A stretch of 64,000 nucleotides of DNA from Closterium sp. Naga37s-1 (lineage: Eukaryota > Streptophyta > Zygnematophyceae > Desmidiales > Closteriaceae). How positions within the stretch are numbered: the first letter of the stretch is position 1; each line of letters starts with the position of its first letter. The stretch lies in assembly GCA_947471745.1 (NCBI GenBank), contig CANJKZ010001044.1:124001-188000 (forward strand), in the 5' to 3' direction. The translations under genes and the position numbers were made by a program. Of the stretch, positions 20,551-32,445 are shown in pieces. The notes beneath the pieces were generated by a model that worked only from the letters and a program-made list of their open reading frames with translations, was not told the DNA's origin and ran no database searches.

Positions 20551-23500
20551 CTGGACCCCGTTTTCCGGAACAGCAGGTCACCAAGCGTGTCGGTAGGACG
20601 ATTGGGATTTAGCATGCGCAGAGCACGCCTGAGGGCAGAGGTGACCACCTGGATCCGAGGGCAGAGAAGAAGGCAGTGATCCAAGGTCTCCTCCCCTCCG
20701 AAGTAGGGGCAGGTTGGTTTCCCGCTGAGAAATGCAAGGCGCTCCCCCACTTGCAAATTTAAGTTGTGGACACGAATGAGGACATCACGTGGACGGCTGG
20801 GGACTGCCAGCGAGTCTCGTGACGACACCACCCACTTCCAGTTGATTCGTCTCCCCCATCTTTTCGCCCACTTCTCCCTCTTGCTCGACTCCTGGTAAGC
20901 CCCTTTCCAGCATTCCCTCATCTTCCTGAAGGGAATCACCTCCCCTCCCTCCAGAATGTTCAACGGGGGGGTGGATTCAGCCGAGCAGGGAGGGACCGAA
21001 CAGAACCCTAGCAGTTGCCACCAGGACGCTGGCAGGGTAGTCAGTGCTTTCACCGCCAACCTCGCTGGACCGTTTCCCGAGCAGCCGTGACAATTCTCTC
21101 TGCTGCTTTAACACAAGCTCGCCGTTACCGTCTACCTCCAGCAGATCTCCAACACACACCTCCCAGAGTCCCTTGCCATCCTTTTGCCCACCAACGGGCG
21201 TATGCAGTAAAGATGCCTTGTTGAAAGCTAACCACTCCTTCAGTATCTCCACTCTGCTGACCGCCGTCGGCCGGACGCAGAACGGAGAGTTAACAAAATT
21301 GTCGCACGTTTGCTTCCACCTCATACTCCTACTCTTCCAATGTTTCACCAGGTTCGCGTGTGAAGAGAAGGTGTCCTCGCCCAGGGGTAGATCTGCCGCC
21401 TGCGCCATAATTGCTTTCTTCATGGGGTTCTGCTCCGTGAGATAGAGGCCCACTCTCCTGGCTGCGAGACATGTGATGGTTATCTCCGGATCTTTCAAAC
21501 CGATGCCACCCGCCTCCTTTGGGGTGTAGAGCAGCGTCCTGCTCCAGAGTATGAATCCCTTCACTGTCGCCACGCGGTTACCTGACGTGAAGCTTTGCAG
21601 CAACCTGGTAATTTCTTCCCAAATATCTGCCAGGGGAGGGTAGATCTGCGCTTGGAAGGCTAGCAGCGGTGTGATGTAGCTGTCGACGACTGTAGCCCTT
21701 GCAGTTATCATGAGGTACTTCAGCTGCCACTTCGTTAATTTCCCCACGATGTATTACCACGCCTTCTCCTATGTTGGCAAGCCGCTTCCGGAAGGCGTCA
21801 CCCAGACTCCCAGCAAGCGCTCTGCATCCTCCGCACCGGCCCATTTGAAGTCACTTGAACCGTCGCCCTTCTCGCCCAGGTTCGCGCCAAGAGGCAGTAG
21901 CACCGACTTCGACTTATTTGTTGCCAAACCGGACACTTTCTCGAACCGATCCACCACCTTCTCCGCTTTGACTCTTTGCTCCGCGCCTTGCAGGGCCAAC
22001 ATTGTGTCGTCGGCGTAGCCGAGGTAATCAAAGCGCGGGCCCTGCTTGGCGAGACCGAGTTCCTGTCTTTCCACCTCCCTCGCCAACGGCTCAACTGCGC
22101 AGAAGAAGAGAAGGTGCCAACGGGCATCCTTGCCAAACACTCGACGCCACTTCCACACCTTTCCCCGTCCAGCCATTAATCATCAATTTTGTCAATGTGT
22201 TGGCGTGCAGGCCCTTTATCCATTCGACGAACCGCTTTGGAAAACCCATCTTGGCCAACACTTCAAATAGGAAGTCTCTCGACACCGAATCGAATGCTTT
22301 TTGAAAGTCCACCACAAGTAAGTACCAGTCCTCGTTGCCGTTCTTAGCAGCGTCTATAACGTCAGCCACCAGCGCCACCGCATCCGATAGTCGCCGCCCC
22401 GGGATGAACCCGTACTAATCTGGGGAGATGACCAAGTGAAGCACCGACTTCATTCTATCCGCCACCACCCTTGCCAGGACCTTGTAAGTGAAATTTAGCA
22501 GGGTAATCGGTCGGTAGTTGTTAATCTCGCCTTTCTCGCCTTTCTTATGCAGCAAAGTAGTAACCGTTTCCTTGGTTTCTACTAGCAGGGAGGCAAATGA
22601 CTCGAAGCTCCTCACCATGGTCATGAAGCTTTCCCCCAGCAGGTCCCAGTGAGCTTCGAAGAGCTCCTTGGGCAGCCCATCCCCACCAAGCGATTTGTTT
22701 TTTGCCATCGCCGCAAACGCCTTCTTTACCTCCTGCTCGGACCAGTCCGCCGACAGTATCTCCGCCACCGCACCGTCCAACCGCCAAAGCGAGGTAAGAT
22801 CCCAGTCCGAGAAGTCAGTGCGTCGATCTTTCCCAAAGATTTTCCGAAAGAAAACAGAGGCTGTGTCCAGGATCTGCTGTGAGCCAGTAAATCTTCCTGC
22901 ACCGACTTTGGTCTCCTTGATCTGGGTGCACGCTTTCCGATCACGGACCTTCGCCGACAAATGCTTCGAGGCCAGCTCCCCCATGAGTTCCGCCGTGAGG
23001 CCGTCGTGAAGGTACAGTCGCTCGGTCCATGAGTTGTTGTACTCCTTCAGCTTTGTCTCCCTCGCCTCCAATAAAGCTCTTATGACAGAGCAGTCTGGGT
23101 TCCGCATCATTTCCTGCTTCAGCTTAGCCACCGTAGATGTCAAGTGCAGAAGAGTTTTTTTAATCCGTTTACTCTCCTCCTTTGCATACATTCTGAGCCC
23201 GGCTCCCAGTCTCTTCAGAAGCAGCTCGAAGCTGCAACCATCATTCACAGGAGTGCGTAGCACCGTTGCCTCTATGATCTTCCGAACGCCTGGACGGTGG
23301 ATCAACGAAGCGTGTAAGCGCCATAAACTTGGACCTCTGCAGTGCTCCTTATCAAGCCTGAGAGCGACAGAGATCGCATACCCGTGGTCTGAAATGGGTT
23401 CGTCAGGCATAACATGCGCAGAGTAAAAAAGGTAGGGGATCAGGGATTGTGAGACTAAGGCTCTATCAATGCGAGTGCTGACTCTATGGCTTTTTGCAAA

Positions 23501-24146
23501 AAAGGTGTACTCCCTGCATCCTGGATGTAGGATTCTGAAAGCGTCTGAAAACTGAAAGGCCGCGCAGCGGTGGAAAAACCGTTCGTTTTCTAAGGCCTTG
23601 CCATGTCCTCTCGAGTTGTGTAATTTTGGGTTCTCTATTATGTTCAGGTCGCCTATCAGCAGGAGATGCTCCGATGGTGAGATCTGATCTAGAAGGGGAC
23701 CGAAGGAGTCTCTAAAGAAGGCGGATCTGGCTGGAATGCTGGATGGGAAATAGATCGCAAGGAGGACTATGTCTAAACCGAGACCTTTGATCGTGGTTTT
23801 CACTATTCTACCAGACTGGTGAGCTAAGGAATCATGGAACGTGATGGCGGGGTTACAGCTGAGGATGGCTACACCGCCAGCGCTGGTCCTAGGTGCGGTG
23901 GCTATGAAGGAGGTGGCTGAGAGAGAGGTCCAGTAAGGATGGTTTGAGGTGAGTCTGGTGTCAACTAGCACGGCTATGTCCGATCATGTCTTAAACCATG
24001 TTCTTACTCTGTTCTGCTTGGTGTTGTTGCCTAAACCGTTCACGTTTAAGCTTGAAAGGGTGAAATGGTTTTTAATATTCATGGGTCCACTGACTTGCAG
24101 CCCATGATCATCCACAGGCTGATATTAGAGACAGTTCAGGCGACGC
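20541..24146 (-). pseudogene. 5'-truncated L1-type LINE ORF2 (endonuclease-RT-zf-RVT)
   Basis: Minus-strand pieces in order. An APE-type endonuclease starts near 24045 (SLNVNGLGNN, VLVDTRLTS, LLIGDLNIIENP, ISDHGYAISV). The RT follows, with NNYRPITLLNFTYKVLARV, then GFIPGRR, VVDFQKAFDSV, WQGCPLAPSLL and YADD (22006-22017). A C-terminal zf-RVT-like region (GKPTCPYFGGEETLDHCLLLC) ends at TAG 20541. This is the layout of L1-clade LINE ORF2, which nicks DNA and reverse-transcribes at the nick. Stops include TGA near 23988, TAG at 22415 (ISPD*YGF) and TAA near 21750, plus a frameshift near 22130. ORF1 is absent: the 5' side is cut by element D at 24146. No clear poly(A) tail at the 3' end. Confidence 0.88.
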
Positions 24147-24271
24147 TGTCAAATATTATATATGTTGCTATTCTGTAGGCTACAGTGGGTTTAGCCTTAG
24201 GGGGTACAATATTCTAGGTTTTCCTACTTGTACTCCCAATGTTGTCAGTCCAACCACTTCTCATTCTGACA
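24147..24271 (+). repeat. 5' LTR of element D
   Basis: Starts TGTCAAATATTATATATG and ends CATTCTGACA. Compared with the 3' LTR, base changes occur at five sites, mostly transitions. Confidence 0.95.
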
Positions 24272-24285
24272 TGGTATTAAGAGCC
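24272..24285 (+). other. Primer-binding site of D
   Basis: tggtattaagagcc follows the LTR directly. It is an initiator tRNA-Met-type site with substitutions relative to the common tggtatcagagc. Confidence 0.7.
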
Positions 24286-24906
24286 TAGGTTAGGGACCTA
24301 GGACCGCTTACCTAAGGGCCCACCGTTCCGCTAGAGGTGCCCTCGTGCGCCCTACCGTCTTAGCGCCCTCGTGCGCCTCTCTCCTAGTGCGCCCTCGCGC
24401 GCCCTCCTCTCACGCTGCTCGTTTGCAGCCCGCTAGCAGCCCGAGCGCGGCCCCGCGTTTTTAGCGCAAGTAGCCCGTTAGCCGCCTAGGGCAGCCTGAT
24501 TTTTTCTCGCGCGCGCCAGTAGGCCGTCGCCCGTAGGCCCCGCTCGCCCCTAGGCCGACGCTCGACCCACCGCCGCCCGCCCGCAGGTCGCAGCCCGCAC
24601 GAAGCGGCGATCGCGCGTCGGCTGCTGCAGCTCGAGCTTAGCCGCCGCACGAATGCAGCCGCGGCCCGCGCGCAGCCGCACCCTAGGCGCCGCCGCGCAC
24701 CATGCATAGGCCCGCCGTCGCGCCGCCCTACCTGCCCGAGCCGCGTCGCCCGAGTCGCGCCGCCCTGACCGAGCCGCGCCGCCCCGCCTGCAGCAACTGC
24801 TGTTCCTGTTCCTGCTGTTACAGCTGTTCTTACTGCTACAGCTGCTACTGCTACTGCTCTTACTGCTACTACTGCTACTGCAACTGCTACTGCTGCTACT
24901 GCCACT
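24286..24906 (+). other. Untranslated leader of D
   Basis: GC-rich leader matching that of A: gcgccctcgtgcgcc motifs (24338-24410), a region of cgccgcccg motifs, then a ctgctactg run (24800-24905) up to the Gag ATG. Confidence 0.7.
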
Positions 24907-26622
24907 ATGGCCAGTCCTACCGTTCTCACTTTTGACTCTGAGGGCCGTCCGATTAAGTTTGACGTTTGGCTCGATGACCTGCACCTGTTCCTCCAGATCA
25001 CTGCTAAGGACGATGTTTCCCTGTTTGACCACACGTCCGGCGCCGCTCCCGCACCTGCTGCTACTGCTGACAGCACTGCTCGCTCACAGTGGCAGACCCG
25101 TGACGCTCATGCTCGCCTAGCCGTTCACAGCCACCTACCGTTAGATGAGCGCGAGCACTTTGGCCAGCATAAGACCGCTAAGGAGCTGTACGATGCTGTA
25201 GTTGCACGCTACTCCTCCCCTGCTACTGCTGCGATAGGCCGTCTCTCACTGCCCTATCTCTTCCCCAATCTGTCTGCTTTTGCCACTGTAGCTGACCTCA
25301 TCACGCACCTCCGTACTAGTGATCTTCGCTACCGTGCCACGCTTCCCCCCGATTTCCTAGCCAAGAACCCTCCCCCGATGTACCTCACACTCTATCACCT
25401 AGTCACCCGCCTCCCTGACTCCCTTCGCACTGTCAGGGACCACTTTCTCGCCCTCTCCCCTACCGACCTCACTGTCGACCTACTCGAGAAGGAAATCCTA
25501 GCAGCTGAGAAGAGCATTGTAGCTGTAGGTGCCTCTCGTGGCGACCCTCGCGCCCCCTTCTTTGAGGGGTGCTTCCCCGTCCCCCTCCTCCCCTCCATTG
25601 CATCTGCTGCTGCTGTCGACTACCTCGGTGCTGAGGGGGTCGGGGCTGCGTCTGCTCCTAGTGGGAGGCACAAGGGCGGCAGGGGCAAGGGGGGCAGGGG
25701 TGGCGGAGGTGGCGGCGGGGGCGGCGGTGGTGGAGGGGGCGGGGGTGGTGGCGGTGGTGGGAGTGGTGCTAGTGGTCGGGGGGTCAGTGGCGGAGCCGAG
25801 GGTGGTGGCGGCGGCGGTGGTGGGGGTGCCGGGGGTGGTGGCGGCGGCGGTGGTGGGGGTGGCGGGGGTGGTGGTGGCAGTGGTGGCGGCAGTGGAGCTG
25901 GTGGCGGGCGCGGTGGAGCGGTGCAGCGTGGGGGGTTCGGCGGTGGCCAGAGGCAGCAGCAGCAGCGTCCCAGCGAGACCCCGTCGCCCCAGCAGCTCCG
26001 TGAGTGGTACTCTCAGCGTGGGGGGTCAGGGGGTGGGGGTACCTGCCCGTACGTCATCCGCACAGGTGACCGCACTGGCCAGACCTGTGGGAGGTTTCAC
26101 ACGGCGCAGTGCTGCTTCTTTCGTCTCGACGACGCCTGGTGCGAGCAGTTCCCTGACGCCTCTGAGCTGCCCCGCTGGGCTGATCTGCTTAAAAAGAACA
26201 TTGATATCTTTGCTCTTGATTATGATGCTATCCTTGGTGCCATGTATGCATTGACTATTAGTGTTGAGGGTGACTGTTACCTGAGTGTACCGCCAGACCC
26301 GGGTATTGGGACCAGTAAGGCTGCCGCTTTAGGTGCTAGTGCGTCTGCTGCTCTAGGTCCTGGTGAGGCTGCTGCTCTAGGTGCTAGTGAGTTTGCTGCT
26401 CTAGGTGCTCGTGCGTCTGCACCTGCTGGTACTGCGTCTACTGAGGCACTGCACACCTTCACACTTGACTCGGGTGCTTCCCACTGCTTCTTTCGTGACC
26501 GCACAGTCCTTGAGCAGCTAGCACGGCCTGTTGCTGTCTCCCTCGCTGACCCCTCTGGGGGCCCGGTCCTTGCGACCTCCTCCACTGTCCTCCCTTGTCC
26601 TGCGGTTCCGGCCGGCACCCTG
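24907..26622 (+). pseudogene. gag-pol: Gag and protease part of D, cut by E
   Basis: An open frame from ATG 24907 gives the UBN2-type Gag, the poly-Gly tract (25680-25925), the SPQQLREWYSQR motif, the CX13CX3HX4C zinc-binding motif, and the protease DSGAS. It runs into element E at 26623, within GTL|SGLYLPS. The stop at 26626 belongs to E's LTR, so the truncated product is a by-product of the insertion. Reading resumes at 32446. Confidence 0.9.
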
Positions 26623-27132
26623 TGTTGATTGTGTAGGTGGTTGTGGTATTTTGCTCTAGCTGGTTGTGGGCTAAGGGTTTGGGCAAAATGTGGTGGTTAG
26701 ACTTGTTGCGGGCTGGAATTGATCTCGCACCCAACAAGCACCAACAAACCTTTGCTATTCACTACAACACCTTTGGTGTTGCTAGTTTAGCACTTTGGGT
26801 TGTTGGGGATTGTTGTAGGGCGAGGGTTGGGCTGGTAGGGTTTGAACAACTCGTCACTTTGCAGAGCTGAACTCTTGCTAAAACTAGTCTCTTGATCTAA
26901 TCCATGGCTGCCTATTAACTCCGCCAGAATACACCGTCGCACTTAAATCGCGATAGCGATCGGCCTAGATCTTGGTTGAAGGCGTGCGTTACTATTCTGG
27001 ATAGTAGAGATTAAGACCTTTCCAACGCGTACCTGCTCATAGTTTAAAGTTACGTGAGCTGCACGCAATGTTCCGTCGAAGTCGGCGGACTTAATCTCTT
27101 GTACGCTCTCCAGATTCGCTCGCTTTCCATCA
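26623..27132 (+). repeat. 5' LTR of element E
   Basis: 510 bp, from TGTTGATTGTGTAGGTGG to GCTCGCTTTCCATCA. It differs from the 3' LTR at about five single bases and has no indels. Confidence 0.95.
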
Positions 27133-27133
27133 G

Positions 27134-27145
27134 TGGTATCAGAGC
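27134..27145 (+). other. Primer-binding site of E
   Basis: tggtatcagagc, one base after the LTR. This is the canonical plant copia site complementary to initiator tRNA-Met. Confidence 0.9.
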
Positions 27146-27214
27146 TGGTTAGGCCTGCGACATTCCCTCCTATTATCACATTTCGAATTGGCTTAAGAAC
27201 CTCCAGATCTAGGG

Positions 27215-30200
27215 TTGGTTATGGCCCAGAAATTTGATGGCCCTCCTAGGTTCACCGGCTCGGATTTTTCGCTATGGCGGTTCCAGTTTACGCTCTGGCT
27301 AGGTATTAAAGACCTAGAGGGCGTTTTGGAGGGATCGGAGCGAAGACCTGAAGCTGATGAAGGAAAGGCATCTACTGGAGTCTCTAGCCAAGTGGGAGAA
27401 GGGGCTGGGGGAGCCTCTAGCTCATCCATAACTGAGGGAAGTGGAGGTGGATCAGCAGCACCGCGAACCGGAAGGCAACGGCTTAGTGCGGAGGAGCTCA
27501 TCAAGGCACAGGAAGCATGGGACCGCAAGGACAAGCAAGCGTTCCAGTACCTGTGTTGGGCCTTGGAAGGCCAACTAGAGCTCCTAAAGATGCTGATTGA
27601 CCTGAAGGGGAAGCAAGTAGCAGCTGCCCAAGCATGGAAGAGAGTTCAAGATCGCCATTTGCAAAAGAGACTGCTAAGCATACTCACATGGGGGAAGCGG
27701 TTTTACACCATGGAACGCAACTATGGTGATGGGGAGACCATGGTGCAGTATCTCCAGAGGGTGGATGAGTATGTGAGAGCCTTAGAGGACTTGAACTACA
27801 CTGTAGATGAGAAGGAGATCATCTACACTGCACTCCAGGGGCTGGACCAAGAGGCAAACGAGGCCCTGCTGCAGTACCTTCACCTTGAGCAACAGAAATG
27901 GACCAAGACCTGGATATGGGAGGTGTTGGTCTCTGATGAGGCTCGCAAACGGGATGCTGGTAGAGGAGTTGAAGGGGGAATGGGGGCAGGGGATAGGGCT
28001 GCCTCCAAGAAATACCAGCAGCGGCAAGGAGGTGGGGGGAAGAAGAAGAAGGATCTCGACAAGTGCCTCGTCCCTGGATGCAACCGGAAGCACTCTTGGA
28101 AGGAGTGTTGGAGCCGACCAGATGGGTGGAAGCCTCAAGGGTACCCAGGAGAGGCTCCACCTGTCACTAGGCCTGAGTGGGTGGAGAGGAGGATGAAGAA
28201 TGGAGCATGGAACAAGATGGGCAGCAAGGAGAAAGTGGCAGCAGTGGCGGCAAACGAGGATAAGAAGAGAATGGAGGACTCATCGGATGATGGATTCTCC
28301 TTCTTATCCTTGGAGATAGAGACGGCGCTTGCTGGTCGTACGTTGGCTGACCCCAATCTGCTCATTCTGGACTCTGGAGCAACCTGTGGAATGGTACCTC
28401 GGCGCGACCTCTTCACCACCTATCACTCCCTCCCACCTAACTCCAGAAATGTGATTGTGGGGAGCGGAGATGCGCTACAAGCAATCGGCATCGGCACCAT
28501 CACCGTCAAGGGGAAGGAGGGGGAGGTGCTGAATGTGAAGGGTGTGCTTCATGTTCCTGAATTGGCAGCCAACCTTCTCTCATGCTCTCAGCTTGCGAAG
28601 CAAGAATACATATGCACCTTCACCATGGAAGGTGGCACGGTTCGCAAGGGCGGAGCTGTGGTGATGGAGGCCAAATTAGAGAAGGGTCTATACCTTGTTC
28701 CAGTTTGTGTGCCTCAGATGGAGAGGGCACATGGTGTTGAAGCCGGAGAAGCCGCTTGTAGCACCCGTTGGAGGGACGTGGAGCAGGTGACGGCAGATTT
28801 GCTGCACCTACGCATGGGGCATGCAGGAAGGCAGCAACTTGTGGAGTGTGTGAAGAAGGGGGAGCTGAAGGGTGTGGAGATCAAGGAGGGTGGTGGGCAG
28901 CCAAGCAAGTGCCCTGATTGCACGACCGGGAAGCTGTCAAGGACCTCTTTCCCTACCTCCACCACTAGAGCCTCCGCACCTCTCGAGTTGGTGCACACGG
29001 ATGTGTGTGGCCCCATGCAAACACCAGATAGGGAGAAGGGCAGCAGATACTTCATCACCTTCTTGGATGACTTCAGCCGCCTAAGTTGGGTTACCTTGGT
29101 GAAAACCAAGGATGAGATGGCCAAGGTCTTCAAGCGTTGGATACGCTATGCGGAGAGGGAAGCCGGGGCGAAGGTGAAGATACTAAGGTCTGATCGGGGT
29201 GGGGAGTACATGGGGAAGGATCTGGAGTCTTTCCTTGAAGACAAGGGCATCACCCACCAGCTTTCAGTTGCCTACACGCCGCAGCAAAATGGGGCAGCGG
29301 AGCGGCTAAACCGGACCCTCATTGACCTTGCTCGAGCCATGATTGCGCATGCGCAGCTGGACCATACTTGGTGGGGGGCAGCAGTGCAATATGCCAACTG
29401 GGTTAAGAACAGAATGGGCAGCAAGGGGCTAGGGGGCAAGAGCCCTTACTTCATGTGGACCAGGAAGGTGCCTAGTGTGTCCATGGCACGAGTGTGGGGG
29501 TGCATGGCGCAGTACAAAGTGCCCGACCAGCAACGGAGGAAGCTGGACCCTAAGGCACAATGGGGAATTTTCCTTGGGGTGTCGGAGAGGAGCAAAGCTT
29601 GGATGTTGTGGAGTGTGGCGGATCAGCGGGTGGTGGAAAGTCGGGATGTGGTTTTCCACGAGGGGCTGAGCTACAAAGGGTGGAAGGAGCATGGTGCTAG
29701 TACAGTTGGGAGCTCCCTCCAGGATCCCTACACCTCTTCCATCTTTGAGGGGGCATGGGAGGACCCTGGAGAGGAGCTGGAGGAGCAGCAAGAGGAACAA
29801 AAGGCAGCTGCACCTCACCATGAGGAGTCACCAACTGCTGGCTCTACCCCTGACTCTAACGCACCAGCCCATGACCCGGAGCAGCCACAGGGGCAGCAGC
29901 AGCAACAAGAGAAGCCGCAGCAGCCACCACAGCAGCATACACCGCCTGTTCCTGTGAGTAGGTGGCAGCAACTACTGCAGCAGCAGCTATCTAAGTCACC
30001 ACGGTCCCCCTTGAAGAGAGTAACTTGGAAGGAGAAGCTGCAAAGTTTGGAGCAGGGGGAGGCATCACCTCTGCGCCGCACCACACGCATCTCCCGGCCA
30101 CCTGAAAGGTTCACACCAAGTGCACAGTATGCTTGCATGCATGATCATGAGGTGCATGATTTGGAGGAGTGCATGCTTGTGGATGCTGAGGGGGGTGAGC

Positions 30201-31885
30201 TTGGGCTTGATTTGTGTCTCATGGGTCAGGTGCATGAGCCTAAGTCGGTCAAGGAGGCCTTGTCCCGTCCTGAGTGGGTCGAGTCCATGCGTGAGGAGCT
30301 TGAGTCTCATAGGGTGAACGAGTCTTTTGAGCTGGTTGATCCAGCTTGTGTGCCACCTGGAATGGAGGTCTTGAGGTGTCAGTGGGTGTGGAAGTATAAG
30401 CACATGGCTGATGGGAGCATTGAGAGGCCTAAGTCTAGGTTGGTGGCCATGGGGAACACTCAAACACGAGGCGTTCACTATGACCAGGTATATACCCCGG
30501 TGGGTAAACCTACCACCCTGAGAGGTTCTCTTGGGATGGCAGCAACCTCGGGGTTTCACATCCATCACATGGATGTGACCACTGCCTATCTTCATGGGGT
30601 CTTGAAGGAGGATCTTTACATGAGGCAGCCACCTGGTTTTGATGATGGGTCCGGCAAAGTTTGCCGACTCAGGAAATCAATCTATGGGCTAAAGCAAGCT
30701 CCAAGGCAGTGGTACCTCAAGTTTGATGAGGCGCTGATGGATTTTGGGTTTGAGAGGTCGGAGTGTGACCCCGCCTTGTACCACTTGGTGAGGCGTGAGG
30801 GCAGGCTGTCCCTCTACCTCTATGTGGATGACATTCTGCTCATGTCTTCGAGCATGGTCTTGCTGGACGAGGTGAAGGGTCTATTGTCCTCTCGTTTCCG
30901 CATGAAGGACTTGGGGGAGGCTAAGTACTATTTGGGGGTGCAGATTGAGCGTGATGAGAGTGGCATCTTGATTCATCAGGAGAGGTACATTCTCAACATG
31001 CTTGAGTCCTTTGGCCTGTCTGAGGCTAACCCCGTGCGTACCCCTCTCCCTACAGGGTTCGACGTGCATGCACATGCTGAGGAGCCCTTGCTGCGAGATG
31101 AGCTGGTCCAGCTCTATCAAAGCATTGTGGGGTCTCTCATGTATGCAAGCACGACCACACAGCCCCAGATTGCTTATGCAGTGTCACAGCTGTCCAAGGT
31201 GGTGTCTTGTCCTATGGCATTTCACTTGCAGGCTGCTAAGAGAGTGCTAAGGTACTTGAAAGGTTGTGTCAAGTCAGGTATCTTCTACCCCGCACACAGC
31301 AAGCCTCAGGTCGAGTTGGTGGGCTTTAGTGATGCTGATTATGCTGGGGATTCAGCTGATCGCAAGAGTCACACCGGCTATGTATATTGCCTCAATGGTG
31401 CAGCCATCTCTTGGCAGAGCAAGAGGCAGCCGGTGGTTGCATTTTCCACCACTGAGAGTGAGTACATCAGTCTATGTCAGTGCATTCAGGAGGGTGTGTG
31501 GCTGAAGCGTTTGTTTGGGGAGTTTGGGCATGAGTTTGCTGGTGGTGTGCCTGTGTTTGTGGACAACCAGTCTGCCATTGCCCTTGCACAGAATGCATGC
31601 TTGCATGGCCGCACCAAGCACATGCAGGTTCGGTGGCATTTCATCAGGGAGATGGTGGCGTGCGGCGAGGTGATCCTCCGGTGGTGCCCCACCAACCGTC
31701 AAGCAGCAGATATACTCACCAAACCCCTCCCTTTTGAGCGGCATGGTGTGTGCATGTCCTTGATGAGGATGCAGCCCCATGTCAGCATGGTGCCTGAGCA
31801 GGATGTGGGAGGACTGGTGCTTCTCTGCCTTGACGACCTCATGCTGTGGATGGCGCCCTTCCCTGGGCAAGAGGGAGTGAAGTGA
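27215..31885 (+). CDS. gag-pol: Gag-Pol polyprotein of E, intact
   Basis: 1556 codons with no stop. Gag (about 1-270) opens MVMAQKFDGPPRFTGSDFSL. The second ATG (27221, gttATGG) has the better context and may be the true start. A zinc knuckle of unusual spacing, CX4CX3HX4C (Cys284, Cys289, His293, Cys298), ends Gag. Aspartic protease: LDSGAT (Asp386). Pre-integrase: HLRMGH...CPDC. Integrase DD35E: Asp596, Asp660, Glu696. RT: YVDD at 1203-1206, preceded by MDVTTAYLHG and YGLKQAPRQWY. RNase H: FSDADYAG (Asp near 1373), TTESEYISL, DNQSAIALAQ and the end motif ADILTKPLP. All catalytic residues are present, so this copy could be functional. The linker between IN and RT is Gln/Pro-rich (about 860-960). 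Confidence 0.95.
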   Translation: MVMAQKFDGPPRFTGSDFSLWRFQFTLWLGIKDLEGVLEGSERRPEADEGKASTGVSSQVGEGAGGASSSSITEGSGGGSAAPRTGRQRLSAEELIKAQEAWDRKDKQAFQYLCWALEGQLELLKMLIDLKGKQVAAAQAWKRVQDRHLQKRLLSILTWGKRFYTMERNYGDGETMVQYLQRVDEYVRALEDLNYTVDEKEIIYTALQGLDQEANEALLQYLHLEQQKWTKTWIWEVLVSDEARKRDAGRGVEGGMGAGDRAASKKYQQRQGGGGKKKKDLDKCLVPGCNRKHSWKECWSRPDGWKPQGYPGEAPPVTRPEWVERRMKNGAWNKMGSKEKVAAVAANEDKKRMEDSSDDGFSFLSLEIETALAGRTLADPNLLILDSGATCGMVPRRDLFTTYHSLPPNSRNVIVGSGDALQAIGIGTITVKGKEGEVLNVKGVLHVPELAANLLSCSQLAKQEYICTFTMEGGTVRKGGAVVMEAKLEKGLYLVPVCVPQMERAHGVEAGEAACSTRWRDVEQVTADLLHLRMGHAGRQQLVECVKKGELKGVEIKEGGGQPSKCPDCTTGKLSRTSFPTSTTRASAPLELVHTDVCGPMQTPDREKGSRYFITFLDDFSRLSWVTLVKTKDEMAKVFKRWIRYAEREAGAKVKILRSDRGGEYMGKDLESFLEDKGITHQLSVAYTPQQNGAAERLNRTLIDLARAMIAHAQLDHTWWGAAVQYANWVKNRMGSKGLGGKSPYFMWTRKVPSVSMARVWGCMAQYKVPDQQRRKLDPKAQWGIFLGVSERSKAWMLWSVADQRVVESRDVVFHEGLSYKGWKEHGASTVGSSLQDPYTSSIFEGAWEDPGEELEEQQEEQKAAAPHHEESPTAGSTPDSNAPAHDPEQPQGQQQQQEKPQQPPQQHTPPVPVSRWQQLLQQQLSKSPRSPLKRVTWKEKLQSLEQGEASPLRRTTRISRPPERFTPSAQYACMHDHEVHDLEECMLVDAEGGELGLDLCLMGQVHEPKSVKEALSRPEWVESMREELESHRVNESFELVDPACVPPGMEVLRCQWVWKYKHMADGSIERPKSRLVAMGNTQTRGVHYDQVYTPVGKPTTLRGSLGMAATSGFHIHHMDVTTAYLHGVLKEDLYMRQPPGFDDGSGKVCRLRKSIYGLKQAPRQWYLKFDEALMDFGFERSECDPALYHLVRREGRLSLYLYVDDILLMSSSMVLLDEVKGLLSSRFRMKDLGEAKYYLGVQIERDESGILIHQERYILNMLESFGLSEANPVRTPLPTGFDVHAHAEEPLLRDELVQLYQSIVGSLMYASTTTQPQIAYAVSQLSKVVSCPMAFHLQAAKRVLRYLKGCVKSGIFYPAHSKPQVELVGFSDADYAGDSADRKSHTGYVYCLNGAAISWQSKRQPVVAFSTTESEYISLCQCIQEGVWLKRLFGEFGHEFAGGVPVFVDNQSAIALAQNACLHGRTKHMQVRWHFIREMVACGEVILRWCPTNRQAADILTKPLPFERHGVCMSLMRMQPHVSMVPEQDVGGLVLLCLDDLMLWMAPFPGQEGVK

Positions 31886-31925
31886 AGGATTTTGCCCAGT
31901 GGTGTTCAGCCACCTCCAGCACGAG

Positions 31926-31935
31926 CAAGGGGGAG
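31926..31935 (+). other. Polypurine tract of E
   Basis: aagggggag immediately precedes the 3' LTR, as required for plus-strand priming. Confidence 0.85.
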
Positions 31936-32445
31936 TGTTGATTGTGTATGTGGTTGTGGTATTTTGCTCTAGCTGGTTGTGGGCTAAGGGTTTGGGCAAA
32001 ATGTGGTGGTTAGACTTGTTGCGGGCTGGAATTGATCTCGCACCCAACAAGCACCAACAAACCTTTGCTATTCACTACAACACCTTTGGTGTTGCTAGTT
32101 TAGCACTTTGGGTTGTTGGGGATTGTTGTAGGGCGAGGGTTGGGTTGGTAGGGTTTGAACAACTCGTCACTTTGCAGAGCTGAACTCTTGCTAAAACTAG
32201 TCTCTTGATCTAATCCATGGCTGCCTATTAACTCCGCCAGAATACACCGTCGCACTTAAATCGCGATAGCGATCGGCCTAGATCTTGGTTGAAGACGTGC
32301 GTTACTATTCTGGATTGTAGAGATTAAGACCTTTCCAACGCGTACCTGCTCATAGTTTAAGGTTACGTGAGCTGCACGCAATGTTCCGTCGAAGTCGGCG
32401 GACTTAATCTCTTGTACGCTCTCCAGATTCGCTCGCTTTCCATCA
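31936..32445 (+). repeat. 3' LTR of element E
   Basis: 510 bp, ending CCATCA and followed by the duplicated target ccctg, after which the reading frame of D resumes. Confidence 0.95.

Larger units (their letters stand above)
26623..32445 (+). mobile_element. Young, apparently intact copia element E nested in D
   Basis: 510-bp LTRs (26623-27132 and 31936-32445) differ at about five positions (99%). The target duplication ccctg is exact (26618-26622 and 32446-32450). A primer-binding site, one uninterrupted Gag-Pol ORF and a purine tract are all present. Its LTR and protein sequence place it in a different copia lineage from A/D/G. By LTR identity it is the youngest LTR insertion in the window. 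Confidence 0.96.

Noticed and set aside
20977..21445. Plus-strand frames over the LINE 3' part
   Set aside because: They are shadows of the minus-strand LINE RT, which has recognisable motifs.
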